A DNA stretch of 64,000 nucleotides, taken from JAJFJD01 sp965228425 (GTDB lineage: Bacteria > Pseudomonadota > Alphaproteobacteria > UBA8366). Position 1 is the first letter of the stretch, and every line of letters starts with the position of its first letter. Where the stretch lies: NCBI GenBank assembly GCA_965228425.1, contig OZ245815.1, positions 4,650,001 through 4,714,000 on the forward strand, given 5' to 3'. This document shows positions 44,813 through 52,491 of this stretch, piece after piece. Below the pieces are notes generated by a model. The model was given only the letters and a program-made list of their open reading frames with translations, was not told the DNA's origin and made no database searches. The position numbers and the translations under genes were made by a program.

Positions 44813-45397
44813 ATGTTGAACTTTTTTAGAAAAAGAGAAGCAAAAAAGAATTTTGGCAACATGCTTGAAAATCCAGATGAGGAATCCCTCAAACAATACC
44901 TGATTGCACTGGACATAACGCTCAAGAAGTTGCCGGCTCTTGGAGAGGTGGAATGTGAGAGCGCTAAGCGTGAATTCCGAGATATCGTTGAAAAGTCACA
45001 TGCTAAATTTGGTACCGAGCAATTTGACCTCTATTGGGCAAGCTGGAATCTCGGTTGGGCCAGCCATGACGCAAAACAGCGTGGCGATGATAAGGCGTGG
45101 CTGCTCCATGAGCTTGTCCGAAGCTATCTGAAATCAGAAAGTCTATTAATTTTCGGTGACACCGCGATCAATTACTTAGACCAGTGGGCTAATGGGGAAA
45201 TCGATGAGGAGACGCTTGAAATAGCTGAGAGGTTTCAAACTAAGGACGATCAGCACGAATGGGTAGCGACGTTTGAAAATTTTTCGATCGAATTGCCGAA
45301 AATGACATATGAGAAGGCAATGGACCACGTCGAAGGTATTGAAATGACCTCAGGAGGAGCCTTTGTTTCGCTTGTTCGTCGAGACGAGGTTTGTTGA
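44813..45397 (+). CDS. Island gene near the right end, unknown function
   Basis: About 194 residues from ATG 44813 (M-L-N-F-F-R-K-R); an upstream ATG at 44771 would add 14 residues. The protein is acidic and predicted mostly helical, with Trp-rich stretches (D-L-Y-W-A-S-W-N-L-G-W) and a short hydrophobic N-terminus followed by Arg/Lys. No catalytic motif is seen and I do not recognise a family. Its AT-rich codons match the island. Cargo genes at this position in restriction islands often have a defence role, but nothing here shows one. Confidence 0.6.
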   Translation: MLNFFRKREAKKNFGNMLENPDEESLKQYLIALDITLKKLPALGEVECESAKREFRDIVEKSHAKFGTEQFDLYWASWNLGWASHDAKQRGDDKAWLLHELVRSYLKSESLLIFGDTAINYLDQWANGEIDEETLEIAERFQTKDDQHEWVATFENFSIELPKMTYEKAMDHVEGIEMTSGGAFVSLVRRDEVC

Positions 45398-45467
45398 ATA
45401 GAAATTTTCAGTGCTGGATTTGATAATTTTTTGTGGAAATATTCTCGGCAGCTTTTCTCTAATCGAA

Positions 45468-45496
45468 GTGCCCCCCGGTCCCCCCCTTGGGGGCAC
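45468..45496. repeat. Inverted repeat GTGCCCCC/GGGGGCAC near the right end
   Basis: Perfect 8-bp arms at 45468-45475 and 45489-45496 around a C-rich 13-base spacer. It follows the last island gene by about 70 bp and could end its transcript, though there is no T-run. It might also be a protein-binding site for recombination. Confidence 0.45.
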
Positions 45497-45536
45497 CCTA
45501 GAAATGCCGGCCAGACAAGAATTTTGGACCGTAGAA

Positions 45537-45553
45537 GTGGGGATAGAGTGGGG
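45537..45553 (+). promoter_or_regulatory. Candidate integrase arm-type site, right end
   Basis: GTGGGGATAGAGTGGGG. It matches the left-end site 31306-31322 at all positions except the three-base centre. It lies 46 bp inside the right repeat. Confidence 0.55.
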
Positions 45554-45564
45554 TGGAAATAAAG

Positions 45565-45592
45565 AAGGCTTAGCCTGTATCAGCTAAGCCTT
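45565..45592 (-). terminator. Rho-independent terminator for tRNA-Val, supplied by the island
   Basis: AAGGCTTAGC (45565-45574) pairs perfectly with GCTAAGCCTT (45583-45592); reading on the minus strand the stem is followed by CTTTATTTCC. It lies ten bases after the tRNA 3' end and just inside the island boundary, so the present tRNA terminator is island DNA. Confidence 0.8.
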
Positions 45593-45598
45593 TGACAC

Positions 45599-45650
45599 GA
45601 ATGGTGGGCGCGGCTGGGATTGAACCAGCGACCCCTACGATGTCAACGTA
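45599..45650. repeat. Right attachment repeat (within intact tRNA-Val)
   Basis: 52 bases identical to 31137-31188. Bases 45602-45650 are the 3' portion of the intact tRNA-Val(GAC) gene. The repeat ends inside the anticodon stem, showing that recombination occurred in the anticodon-to-3'-end part of the gene. Confidence 0.95.
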
Positions 45651-45676
45651 GTGCTCTCCCGCTGAGCTACGCGCCC
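45602..45676 (-). tRNA. tRNA-Val (anticodon GAC)
   Basis: 75 nt including an encoded CCA. The acceptor stem GGGCGCG pairs with CGCGCCC. The D arm is A-GCUC-AGCGGGA-GAGC. The anticodon stem CUACG/CGUAG holds loop UUGACAU with anticodon GAC, and the T arm is GCUGG-UUCAAUC-CCAGC. It decodes GUC (and GUU by wobble). The gene is complete because the island carries a copy of the 3' part. Confidence 0.97.
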
Positions 45677-45823
45677 GATCGCCCGGTGTTTGCTGAGCGT
45701 ATCGACGGCCGGGATGGACCCTGCCGAGGCATGGGGAATTACCACCAAACTTGCGGGCAAGGCAAGCCTTTGCAGGCGCTTTCCGGCCGCAATCGGCATT
45801 GATGAATAGAAAGGTGCATTCCG

Positions 45824-45849
45824 GGCCCGATTGGGTGCACGATCGGGCC
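45824..45849 (-). terminator. Possible terminator after the CpdR-like gene
   Basis: GGCCCGAT (45824-45831) pairs with ATCGGGCC (45842-45849) across ten bases, right after the response-regulator stop on the minus strand. The tail is only weakly T-rich (CCTTTCT several bases later), so strength is uncertain. Confidence 0.45.
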
Positions 45850-45853
45850 GCCG

Positions 45854-46297
45854 CTAATGCGGCAGGAAGGTCTCGACCCGGTCGATCAATTCGTTGAGGT
45901 TGAATGGCTTGGACAGCACGTCGATGCGGTTGCCGTCCAGGTCGCCCGCACCGAGCGCGTCATGTGCATAGGCCGTCACCAGCAGGACACACAGCCCCGG
46001 CACCCGCCGTCGAGCCTGCCGGGCCAATTCGATCCCGTCCAGGCCGGGCATGCGGATGTCGGTCAGCAGCAGGTCGAAGTGGTCCTCCTCGACCCGGCGC
46101 AGCGCCTCGGCCCCGTCGGGCACGGCTTCGACGTAGTACCCGGAACGCGAAATCGCCTGCGCGAGGAACTCGCGCATCGCCTCATCGTCTTCGACGATGA
46201 GGATATGCGGCGCATCACTTTCCACGAGGCGTTCGGCCTTGACCGTCACGTCGATCGCTCCTAACCCTGAAACGGGCCCTGTCACAGCCGCTGACAA
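45854..46297 (-). CDS. CpdR-like single-domain response regulator
   Basis: Up to 147 residues from the first ATG (46297); a GTG start nearer the receiver domain (around V-T-V-K-A-E-R) would give a length closer to the ~120 of CpdR. The receiver fold is clear: acidic pair in I-L-I-V-E-D-D-E, phospho-acceptor Asp in L-L-L-T-D-I-R-M-P-G, switch Thr in V-T-A-Y-A and Lys in L-S-K-P-F-N-L. The C-terminal N-R-I-D-V-L-S-K-P-F-N-L-N-E-L-I pattern matches CpdR, which guides ClpXP proteolysis in the cell cycle of Alphaproteobacteria. No output domain is present. Confidence 0.75.
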   Translation of the reverse strand: MSAAVTGPVSGLGAIDVTVKAERLVESDAPHILIVEDDEAMREFLAQAISRSGYYVEAVPDGAEALRRVEEDHFDLLLTDIRMPGLDGIELARQARRRVPGLCVLLVTAYAHDALGAGDLDGNRIDVLSKPFNLNELIDRVETFLPH

Positions 46298-46423
46298 AGC
46301 GGTGTAAATTGTTTTATCGCTTCTTATCTTTCCAAAGTGTAAACACTGGGGAGTATTTGCTTTTTCAGGCTGACGATGGGTTCGAATCGGCCTGAATCAG
46401 GCCAAAAATGAGGCAAAATTACG

Positions 46424-46975
46424 ATGTCCGCGGCCCTTATCCGCAATGCCGAAATCGGTGATATATCCGATGTCGTGGCGCTATACGCGCATCACGTGGA
46501 ACACAGCCTCGGGACCTTCGAGGAGGTCGCCCCGACGGAGGCGGAAATGACCCGCCGATGGCGGGCGGTAACCGACGCCGGCTTGCCGTATCTGGTCTGC
46601 GAGGTCGGCGGCACAGTCTTGGGATACTGCTACGCCGGGCTTTACCGGCCGCGCCACGCCTATCGTTTTTCCGTCGAAGACTCGGTCTACGTGTCGCCGG
46701 ATCACGCGCGGCGCGGCTATGGCCGGCTGCTGCTGTCCGAGCTGATCGACCGCTGCACCCTATTGGGATACCGCCAAATGATCGCGGTGATCGGCGACAG
46801 CGGGAACGACAGTTCGATCGGATTGCATGCCGCCCTCGGCTTCGAGAGGGTCGGGTGTTTCCCGTCGATCGGATTCAAGCAAGACCGCTGGGTCGACGTG
46901 ATGCTGATGCAGCGGCCGCTCGGCGACGGGGACGCGACCCCGCCGGGCGACCGGGACACGCCGGGAATGGCATAG
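46424..46975 (+). CDS. GNAT-family N-acetyltransferase (phosphinothricin-acetyltransferase-like)
   Basis: 183 residues. It carries the family's acetyl-CoA motif V-S-P-D-H-A-R-R-G-Y-G-R-L-L-L near residue 87-100 and the C-terminal G-L-H-A-A-L-G-F-E-R-V-G-C-F motif near 125-140. Closest in style are PAT/MnaT enzymes that acetylate phosphinothricin, methionine sulfone or sulfoximine. The last ~20 residues are a low-complexity tail. It is divergent from the response-regulator gene. Confidence 0.85.
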   Translation: MSAALIRNAEIGDISDVVALYAHHVEHSLGTFEEVAPTEAEMTRRWRAVTDAGLPYLVCEVGGTVLGYCYAGLYRPRHAYRFSVEDSVYVSPDHARRGYGRLLLSELIDRCTLLGYRQMIAVIGDSGNDSSIGLHAALGFERVGCFPSIGFKQDRWVDVMLMQRPLGDGDATPPGDRDTPGMA

Positions 46976-47011
46976 GCTTTGCTTCGACTCCGGTGTAGGG
47001 GAGACGAATGC

Positions 47012-47860
47012 ATGCCGAAAACTCGGTCCAACCGTTACATCGTGGCCGGAACGCTCCTGGCGGGTGTCATCCTAGCCGGGATGGCCGCAGCCCCGGACGC
47101 CGAAGCGCGAACACCTCAAAAACGCTTACCGATGCAAGGCTTATGCGCCGCCGCCATCGACCGGCAGGAGGCGCGGCACAAGATTCCGAACAAGCTGTTA
47201 CAGGCCATTTCCATGGTCGAATCCGGACGTTGGGACCCGAAGACCCGCAGCAAGATCGCCTGGCCCTGGACGGTGACGGCAAACGGCAAGGGGCGTTATT
47301 TTCCCACCAAGCAGGCAGCGATCGCCCATGTGATGAAATTGAAGGGGCAGGGTATTCGCGTGATCGACGTCGGCTGCATGCAAGTGAACCTCCACTATCA
47401 TCCGGACGCCTTCAAATCGCTCAGCGCCGCCTTCGACCCCAAGCGCAACGCCGACTACGCGGCAAAATTCCTGACTCGGCTAAAGCGCGAGCACAGGAGC
47501 TGGCGCAAGGCGGTGCAGCACTATCATTCGGCGACGCCCGCCAAGCGCGTCCCCTATCAGAACAAGGTCTATGCCGCATGGCAGGACACCAAACGCCAGG
47601 CGTCCCGGCCGGACGCCACCACCGCGCGGACCCGCCTGCAACGGACCGGCCGTCAGATCGAGCGGGCGCATCGTGCAAAGATATCGCGATACAAACGGCC
47701 CAGCCGCGCCGCGGCACTCCGGAAATCTGCCACAGCGCCGAAGAAAGCCGGTAATTACCTGTCGAAATGGCCGCCGCGCAGCGTCAAGGAACAACGCCGC
47801 GCCCAGAACCTCGCCCGGATCTGGGCCATGGAAGCGCGGCAAGGCGCGAAAAAGCGCTAA
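47012..47860 (+). CDS. Lytic-transglycosylase-like exported protein
   Basis: About 282 residues from ATG 47012, which follows a GGGAG site. A membrane-spanning signal region lies at residues ~8-28. The SLT-like domain (~45-185) shows I-P-N-K-L-L-Q-A-I-S-M-V-E-S-G-R-W with the candidate catalytic Glu, then D-V-G-C-M-Q-V-N-L and A-V-Q-H-Y-H-S. The C-terminal ~95 residues are basic and Arg/Lys-rich. It would cleave peptidoglycan strands in the periplasm, perhaps in assembly of an envelope structure. No secretion or flagellar gene is adjacent apart from the distant YjfB-like gene. Confidence 0.8.
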   Translation: MPKTRSNRYIVAGTLLAGVILAGMAAAPDAEARTPQKRLPMQGLCAAAIDRQEARHKIPNKLLQAISMVESGRWDPKTRSKIAWPWTVTANGKGRYFPTKQAAIAHVMKLKGQGIRVIDVGCMQVNLHYHPDAFKSLSAAFDPKRNADYAAKFLTRLKREHRSWRKAVQHYHSATPAKRVPYQNKVYAAWQDTKRQASRPDATTARTRLQRTGRQIERAHRAKISRYKRPSRAAALRKSATAPKKAGNYLSKWPPRSVKEQRRAQNLARIWAMEARQGAKKR

Positions 47861-47932
47861 AAGCCGACCTCGTACGCGTATGTAGTCATTGGAATTTGAC
47901 CCGCGGCGCCCAAATGCCGGCCGTACGCGCGT

Positions 47933-48913
47933 TCAGCCCCACAGCGCCGGCACCGGCGGGTGAATGATGCTGCCGTCGAAGCGGAGCGGCGGGTCGCGGT
48001 CCTTGGCCAAGAGCAGCGGACCGTCCAAATCGACGAATGCCGCGCCCTGCGCGACGAGCAGCGCCGGCGCCATCGCCAGCGACGTGGAAATCATGCAGCC
48101 GACCATGACCTTCAGGTCCACGGCGACTGCAGCATCCCGCAACGCCAGCGCCTCGGTCAGGCCGCCGGTCTTGTCCAGCTTGATGTTGATGACGTCGTAC
48201 AGTTTGGCCATACGGTCGATGTCGTGACGCGTATGGCAGGACTCGTCGGCGCAAATCGGCACCGGATGCGGCACCTCGGACAGCATATCGTCCTCGCCTT
48301 CCGGCAGGGGCTGTTCGATCATCTGCACATGTAGTTTTTTGAGTTCCGCCGAGAAAGGTTCGACCATGTCGACGGTCCAACCCTCGTTCGCATCGACGAT
48401 TAAACGGGCATTCGGGGCGTTTTCGCGTACGGCAGCCACCCGATCCAGGTCTCCGTCGCCGGTCAGCTTGATCTTCAACAACGGCCGGTACGCGTTCGCA
48501 CGCGCGCTTTCGGCCATCACGTCCGGTGTATCCACGCTGATCGTGTACGCCGTCTCCAGGGTTTGCAATTCCTCGAGCCCCGCCAGCGTCCACGCCCGTA
48601 CACCTGCCCGTTTCGCCTCAATATCCCAGAGGGCGCAATCGAGGGCGTTGCGCGCAGCCCCCGGCGGCATCGCCTCCTGCAGCGTGTGCCGGTCCACGGC
48701 GCCGCTTTCCACCATAGGCGCGACCGCTTCGAGCGCTGCGGTGACGCTTTCCTGACTCTCGTCATAACGCGGATTGGCCATGCATTCGCCGCGTCCCACA
48801 TGCGGCCCGTCCTTCAATTCGACGACGACGATTTCGGTCTGCGTCCGCGTCCCGCGGGAAATTTTGAAAGCCGCGGCGAGCGGCCAGATTTCGGATCGGA
48901 CCGTTACCTGCAT
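47933..48913 (-). CDS. dgcA: N-acetyl-D-glutamate racemase (enolase superfamily)
   Basis: 326 residues of the mandelate-racemase/muconate-lactonizing fold. It shows the Lys motif K-I-K-L-T near residue 152, metal-binding Asp in I-V-D-A-N-E-G near 176, Glu in M-I-E-Q-P-L near 202 and Asp in A-D-E-S near 227, then I-N-I-K-L-D-K-T-G-G. Such proteins are usually called dipeptide (L-Ala-D/L-Glu) epimerases, but directly beside DgcN the D-glutamate pathway enzyme DgcA is the better name. It would convert N-acetyl-D-glutamate to the L form. The gene overlaps dgcN by one base. Confidence 0.8.
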   Translation of the reverse strand: MQVTVRSEIWPLAAAFKISRGTRTQTEIVVVELKDGPHVGRGECMANPRYDESQESVTAALEAVAPMVESGAVDRHTLQEAMPPGAARNALDCALWDIEAKRAGVRAWTLAGLEELQTLETAYTISVDTPDVMAESARANAYRPLLKIKLTGDGDLDRVAAVRENAPNARLIVDANEGWTVDMVEPFSAELKKLHVQMIEQPLPEGEDDMLSEVPHPVPICADESCHTRHDIDRMAKLYDVINIKLDKTGGLTEALALRDAAVAVDLKVMVGCMISTSLAMAPALLVAQGAAFVDLDGPLLLAKDRDPPLRFDGSIIHPPVPALWG

Positions 48914-49911
48914 CAGGTCAGCGCATCGACGATGCGAGCGACGCCGTTCTTAAGCGGATCGACCGCAGGCAGCCCGGTCTCCGCCTCCGCCGCGCCCAAC
49001 ACGTCGGCGGTTTCGGCCTCGGACAGGCGCGAGGTGTTGATCGCCACGCCGACACAGCGGATGTCGGGATTGGTCAGGCGCCCGGCAGCGATATTCGCAT
49101 CGATGGTTTCCGTCAGGCTGTGGACCGGTATCGTCGGCGTGCCCCGCATATGCGGCCGCCCCGGGTCGTGACACACGACGACCGCATCGGGCTGGGAGCC
49201 GTGCAGCAAACCAAGCGTCACACCGGCATAGGCCGCATGGAACAGCGAGCCCTGCCCCTCGACCACATCCCAATGGTCCGGGTCGTTATCCGGCGACAGT
49301 TTTTCCGCCACGCCCGAGACGAAATCCGACACCACGGCGTCGACCGACACGCCCTCGCCTGCGATAAAGATGCCGGTCTGCCCGGTCGCGCGGAAAGTCG
49401 CCTTCATGCCGCGCGCCTGCATCTCGCGCTCGACAGCGAGCGACGTATACATTTTGCCGACCGACACATCGGTGCCGACGGTCAGGAATCGCTTACCGGT
49501 CCGCTTGTGGCCCTTGCCCGTGTCGAATTTCTCCATCGAGTGCCGCACGTCGAACAAGTCGACGCCTTTCGCCGCGGCCGCCTCGGCCAAACCCGGAACG
49601 TCGGCAAGCTTCGAATGCAGACCGCTGGCGATGTTGTAGCCGAGGTCGACCGCCGCCAGCAGCGTGTTGGACCACTCGTCATTGAAGTAGCCGCCTTGGT
49701 TCACGACGCCGACCAGCAAGGTACGGGCGCCGGCTTCCGCCGCCTCCTGCAGCGTCTTGTCCGGCAGGCCGAGATCGGCCTGGCATCCATCCAGCCGCAA
49801 CTGCCCGACACACCATTCCGGACGCCACTGCGCCACCCCGGCCGCGGTCTTCGCCGCCAGTTGATCCGGCGCGTCCCCAAGGAACATCAAATAGGGCGTA
49901 GGTATCTTCAT
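48913..49911 (-). CDS. dgcN: D-glutamate N-acetyltransferase (DUF1611 family)
   Basis: 332 residues. The family opening Y-L-M-F-L-G-D-A-P-D-Q-L-A-A-K-T and G-Q-L-R-L-D-G-C is present, followed by V-G-T-D-V-S-V-G-K-M-Y-T (P-loop-like) near residue 166 and V-V-E-G-Q-G-S-L-F-H near 237. DUF1611 proteins paired with an enolase-superfamily gene were shown to be DgcN, which acetylates D-glutamate before racemisation by DgcA. This allows growth on D-glutamate, for example from peptidoglycan. It is the first of two overlapping minus-strand genes. Confidence 0.82.
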   Translation of the reverse strand: MKIPTPYLMFLGDAPDQLAAKTAAGVAQWRPEWCVGQLRLDGCQADLGLPDKTLQEAAEAGARTLLVGVVNQGGYFNDEWSNTLLAAVDLGYNIASGLHSKLADVPGLAEAAAAKGVDLFDVRHSMEKFDTGKGHKRTGKRFLTVGTDVSVGKMYTSLAVEREMQARGMKATFRATGQTGIFIAGEGVSVDAVVSDFVSGVAEKLSPDNDPDHWDVVEGQGSLFHAAYAGVTLGLLHGSQPDAVVVCHDPGRPHMRGTPTIPVHSLTETIDANIAAGRLTNPDIRCVGVAINTSRLSEAETADVLGAAEAETGLPAVDPLKNGVARIVDALT

Positions 49912-50009
49912 GCTCGCCTCCCCGACTGCCGAAGATGGCGCGGCCGACGGCTATCGGCGCACCGTTGAACGCAAATTAACGCGAAATTTCGCCGTGCTGC
50001 CAAGCACTT

Positions 50010-51356
50010 TCAGCGTTTCGCCTTTCGCCTTCTACGCCGTCGTCCCAGCGATTTCAAGGCGTCGTAGAAGACCGACATCGCGCGATCGACTTCCTCCGTC
50101 GTGGTCGTCATGGGCGGCACGAGGCGCACGACATTTTTCAAATCCCGGACCCCACGAATCTGGAAGATCAGCCCTTTTTCAAGACAGTAATCGTAGATTT
50201 GTTTCGTTTCTTCATTCGCCGGCGTTTTTAGCTTCCGGTCGGTCACGAACTCGATTCCCAGCAAGACACCGCGTCCGCGGATATCGCCGATGATCTCGAA
50301 TTCCTTCGCCATCTGCCGAAGCGCCTTTTTGATTCGGCGTTCGATCCGCGCCGCCCGGCCCGGCATGTCCTCGTCCACGACGATCTTCAGGCTTTCCTCG
50401 CCAGCGGCACACAGCAGCGGATCGGTGGCATGGCTGCGGGTCGCGAAGTAGCCGTTGTCCACCGCCTTCTTGGCGACCGCCGCGGTGCTGCAGACCCCGC
50501 TGATCGGCAACCCGCCGCCGAAATGCTTCGAAATCGCGATGATATCCGGCGAAACGCCTTCTTCGTGCTGAAAGCCGAACAGCTTTCCGGTCTTGCCGAG
50601 CCCGGTCTGCGCTTCGTCGAAAATCAGCAGCATGCCGCGCGCATCGCAGGCCTCACGCACCGCTTTGTAATAGCCCTTGGGCGGCACGATGATCCCGCCC
50701 GCGCTCAACACCGGCTCGCCGATGAAGGCGGCGGGCTTGCCGGTGAAATTGGCATCCGCAAGTTCCAAACTGGATGTCAGGCATTGCAGTTCGCAGCTCG
50801 GGAATTTCAAGCGCAGCGGGCAACGGTAGCAATAGGGTGTCAGCAGCGACGCGGTCGCGGGCGCCACGACGCTGTGTTTCCGCCGGTCCCAATTGAACGA
50901 CACCGACCGGGTCAGGTAGGACGTGGAGCCGTGCAATCCGGCGTGCAATCCGATGACGTCCACGCCGCCGGTCGCTTTTCGTGCCAAATCGATCGACGCT
51001 TCGATGGAATCGCTGCCACTGACCAGGAACAACGATTTTTCCAGCGGTTTCGGCAAGAGCTTGCCGAGCCGCTCGTGCAGGCGGAGGCGCGGCAGGTTCA
51101 GCATCGTATTGCTGGCGTGCATCATCGTCTTCATCGTCTTTTCGATGACCGCGACCATGCGCGGGTGCTGATGACCGAGCGCCGCGCCCATCTGCCCCGA
51201 TTGGAAGTCGAGATATTCCTTGCCGTCGGTATCGACGACCGTGCTGCCGTGAGATTGCTGCAGGACCGGCCGGTTCTCAAGGCCGCCCATATAGCTGCCG
51301 CCCTCCGTCGGAAACATCCAACGGCGCACGGTGTTGCGAATGCGTTTCGCGTCCAT
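50010..51356 (-). CDS. Class III PLP aminotransferase
   Basis: 448 residues. The PLP lysine is K277 in A-I-S-K-H-F-G-G-G, with Asp in I-F-D-E-A-Q-T-G near 247. A cysteine cluster C176-x2-C179-x8-C188-x3-C192 lies in the middle; some gamma-aminobutyrate transaminases carry a similar pair linked to an Fe-S cluster. The C-terminus is strongly basic (R-R-R-R-R-K-A-K-R). The family moves amino groups from omega- or alpha-amino acids to 2-oxo acids; the annotation could be GABA, ornithine or dialkylglycine type. It stands just upstream (minus strand) of dgcN-dgcA, but 98 bp separates them. Confidence 0.85.
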   Translation of the reverse strand: MDAKRIRNTVRRWMFPTEGGSYMGGLENRPVLQQSHGSTVVDTDGKEYLDFQSGQMGAALGHQHPRMVAVIEKTMKTMMHASNTMLNLPRLRLHERLGKLLPKPLEKSLFLVSGSDSIEASIDLARKATGGVDVIGLHAGLHGSTSYLTRSVSFNWDRRKHSVVAPATASLLTPYCYRCPLRLKFPSCELQCLTSSLELADANFTGKPAAFIGEPVLSAGGIIVPPKGYYKAVREACDARGMLLIFDEAQTGLGKTGKLFGFQHEEGVSPDIIAISKHFGGGLPISGVCSTAAVAKKAVDNGYFATRSHATDPLLCAAGEESLKIVVDEDMPGRAARIERRIKKALRQMAKEFEIIGDIRGRGVLLGIEFVTDRKLKTPANEETKQIYDYCLEKGLIFQIRGVRDLKNVVRLVPPMTTTTEEVDRAMSVFYDALKSLGRRRRRRKAKR

Positions 51357-51452
51357 CGTCGCCCCTTCCTTGCTGCCTCAGGAAAAGGGTAACCGAAACG
51401 CCGAACATCCGCCTAATGGGCCGCCGACGCCGAACGCGAAATTGGCCGGGAA

Positions 51453-52436
51453 TTAGGGCGACGCGTGATTTTCGGGTGCTAACTGCGAGATGTCGGCCAC
51501 CCGCCGGTCCGAGCCGATGAACCACAGCAGCCCGCCGGGAAGGCTCAGTACGATCAGTCCCAGCCCGAAGAGAACGGATACGGCCGCCGCACCGCCGGCG
51601 GCGACGCCGAGCAGTCCGAACGCCGCCACCATCGCGCCCTCGCGAAGGCCCCAACCCGCGACCGACACCGGGACGGTCGCGAGCAACAGGACGGACGGCA
51701 CCAGCACGAGACAATCCACAAACGTTGCCGGCAAATCGAGGCACCAGAACAGCAAGAAGAAAACGGTGACCGTCAGCAGATGCCCCGCCACCGAGAGCCC
51801 GACGACCGGCAGCAACACCGCGGGACGGGAAAAGGCCTGGCGCGCCGCCGCGGACAACGCCGCCAACCCGCGAAAGATCTTCCAACGATGGAGCCGCGCC
51901 GGCATCCAGGACATGAGCAACAGCATGGTGATGCCGATTGCCGCGAGGATGAAGATTGTGGTGAAGGTCAACCGTGCCGCGGGATCATCCACGCGCTGGT
52001 AAAACAGAGGCTGAGCGACCGCGACGAGGAGAACCTGACTGGCGAGACCCAAGACACGATCCAAGATAACGCTGTTGATGGCGGGCTCCAGCGGCAGGCC
52101 AGCCCGAAAGGAACGGTAGATGCGAATTCCGTCGCCACCGACGGTCGACGGCAGCGCCTGGTTAAAGAACATCCCTTCGAAGAAAAACCGAAAAGCCGTC
52201 TCGAATGGCAAACTCTGGTCGAATTGGCGCATGACAATCCGCCAACGCCACGTCGCCAACAGGAATTGCGTCAGCATGAGCGTTAGCGCGACCGGTGCGA
52301 TCCACAGGGGAATGCCGCGGATGCGATCCATCGTATCGCCGATATCGACACTGCCGACGACCAGCCAGATCAGGCCGATCGTAACGGCGGCCTTCAGGCA
52401 AAAAACGATCGCTTTTGTGATGGAACTTCGTGCCAT
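51453..52436 (-). CDS. Flippase-like integral membrane protein (UPF0104/LPG synthase TM type)
   Basis: 327 residues with about eight hydrophobic helices. The conserved family region F-F-E-G-M-F-F-N-Q-A-L-P-S-T-V-G-G-D-G-I-R near residue 90 and V-S-V-A-G-W-G-L-R-E-G near 255 are present. These are the marks of the lysyltransferase/flippase-like TM family, thought to flip lipids or lipid-linked glycans. No synthase domain is fused to it. Its role here is unknown. Confidence 0.82.
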   Translation of the reverse strand: MARSSITKAIVFCLKAAVTIGLIWLVVGSVDIGDTMDRIRGIPLWIAPVALTLMLTQFLLATWRWRIVMRQFDQSLPFETAFRFFFEGMFFNQALPSTVGGDGIRIYRSFRAGLPLEPAINSVILDRVLGLASQVLLVAVAQPLFYQRVDDPAARLTFTTIFILAAIGITMLLLMSWMPARLHRWKIFRGLAALSAAARQAFSRPAVLLPVVGLSVAGHLLTVTVFFLLFWCLDLPATFVDCLVLVPSVLLLATVPVSVAGWGLREGAMVAAFGLLGVAAGGAAAVSVLFGLGLIVLSLPGGLLWFIGSDRRVADISQLAPENHASP

Positions 52437-52491
52437 TCCGCCCCGCGGTAGTTTGCCGATTTCCGGCAGGCGGTGCCGCTACGTCAGCACG

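Larger units (their letters stand above)
31137..45650. mobile_element. Integrative genomic island in tRNA-Val(GAC), about 14.5 kb, with type I and Mrr-type restriction
   Basis: The region is bounded by a perfect 52-bp direct repeat (31137-31188 and 45599-45650) that contains the 3' part of tRNA-Val(GAC). It carries a tyrosine integrase just inside the left repeat, an AlpA/excisionase-like gene, a polymerase-like gene, restriction genes and two unknown genes. Base composition is clearly more AT-rich than the flanks, with many A/T third positions. No conjugation or phage structural genes are present, so it would need a helper to move between cells. The length from one repeat to the start of the next is 14,462 bp. 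Confidence 0.93.

Noticed and set aside
45468..45496. The GTGCCCCC/GGGGGCAC repeat as the island's terminal inverted repeat
   Set aside because: No matching copy occurs at the left end, so it is not a transposon-type terminus.
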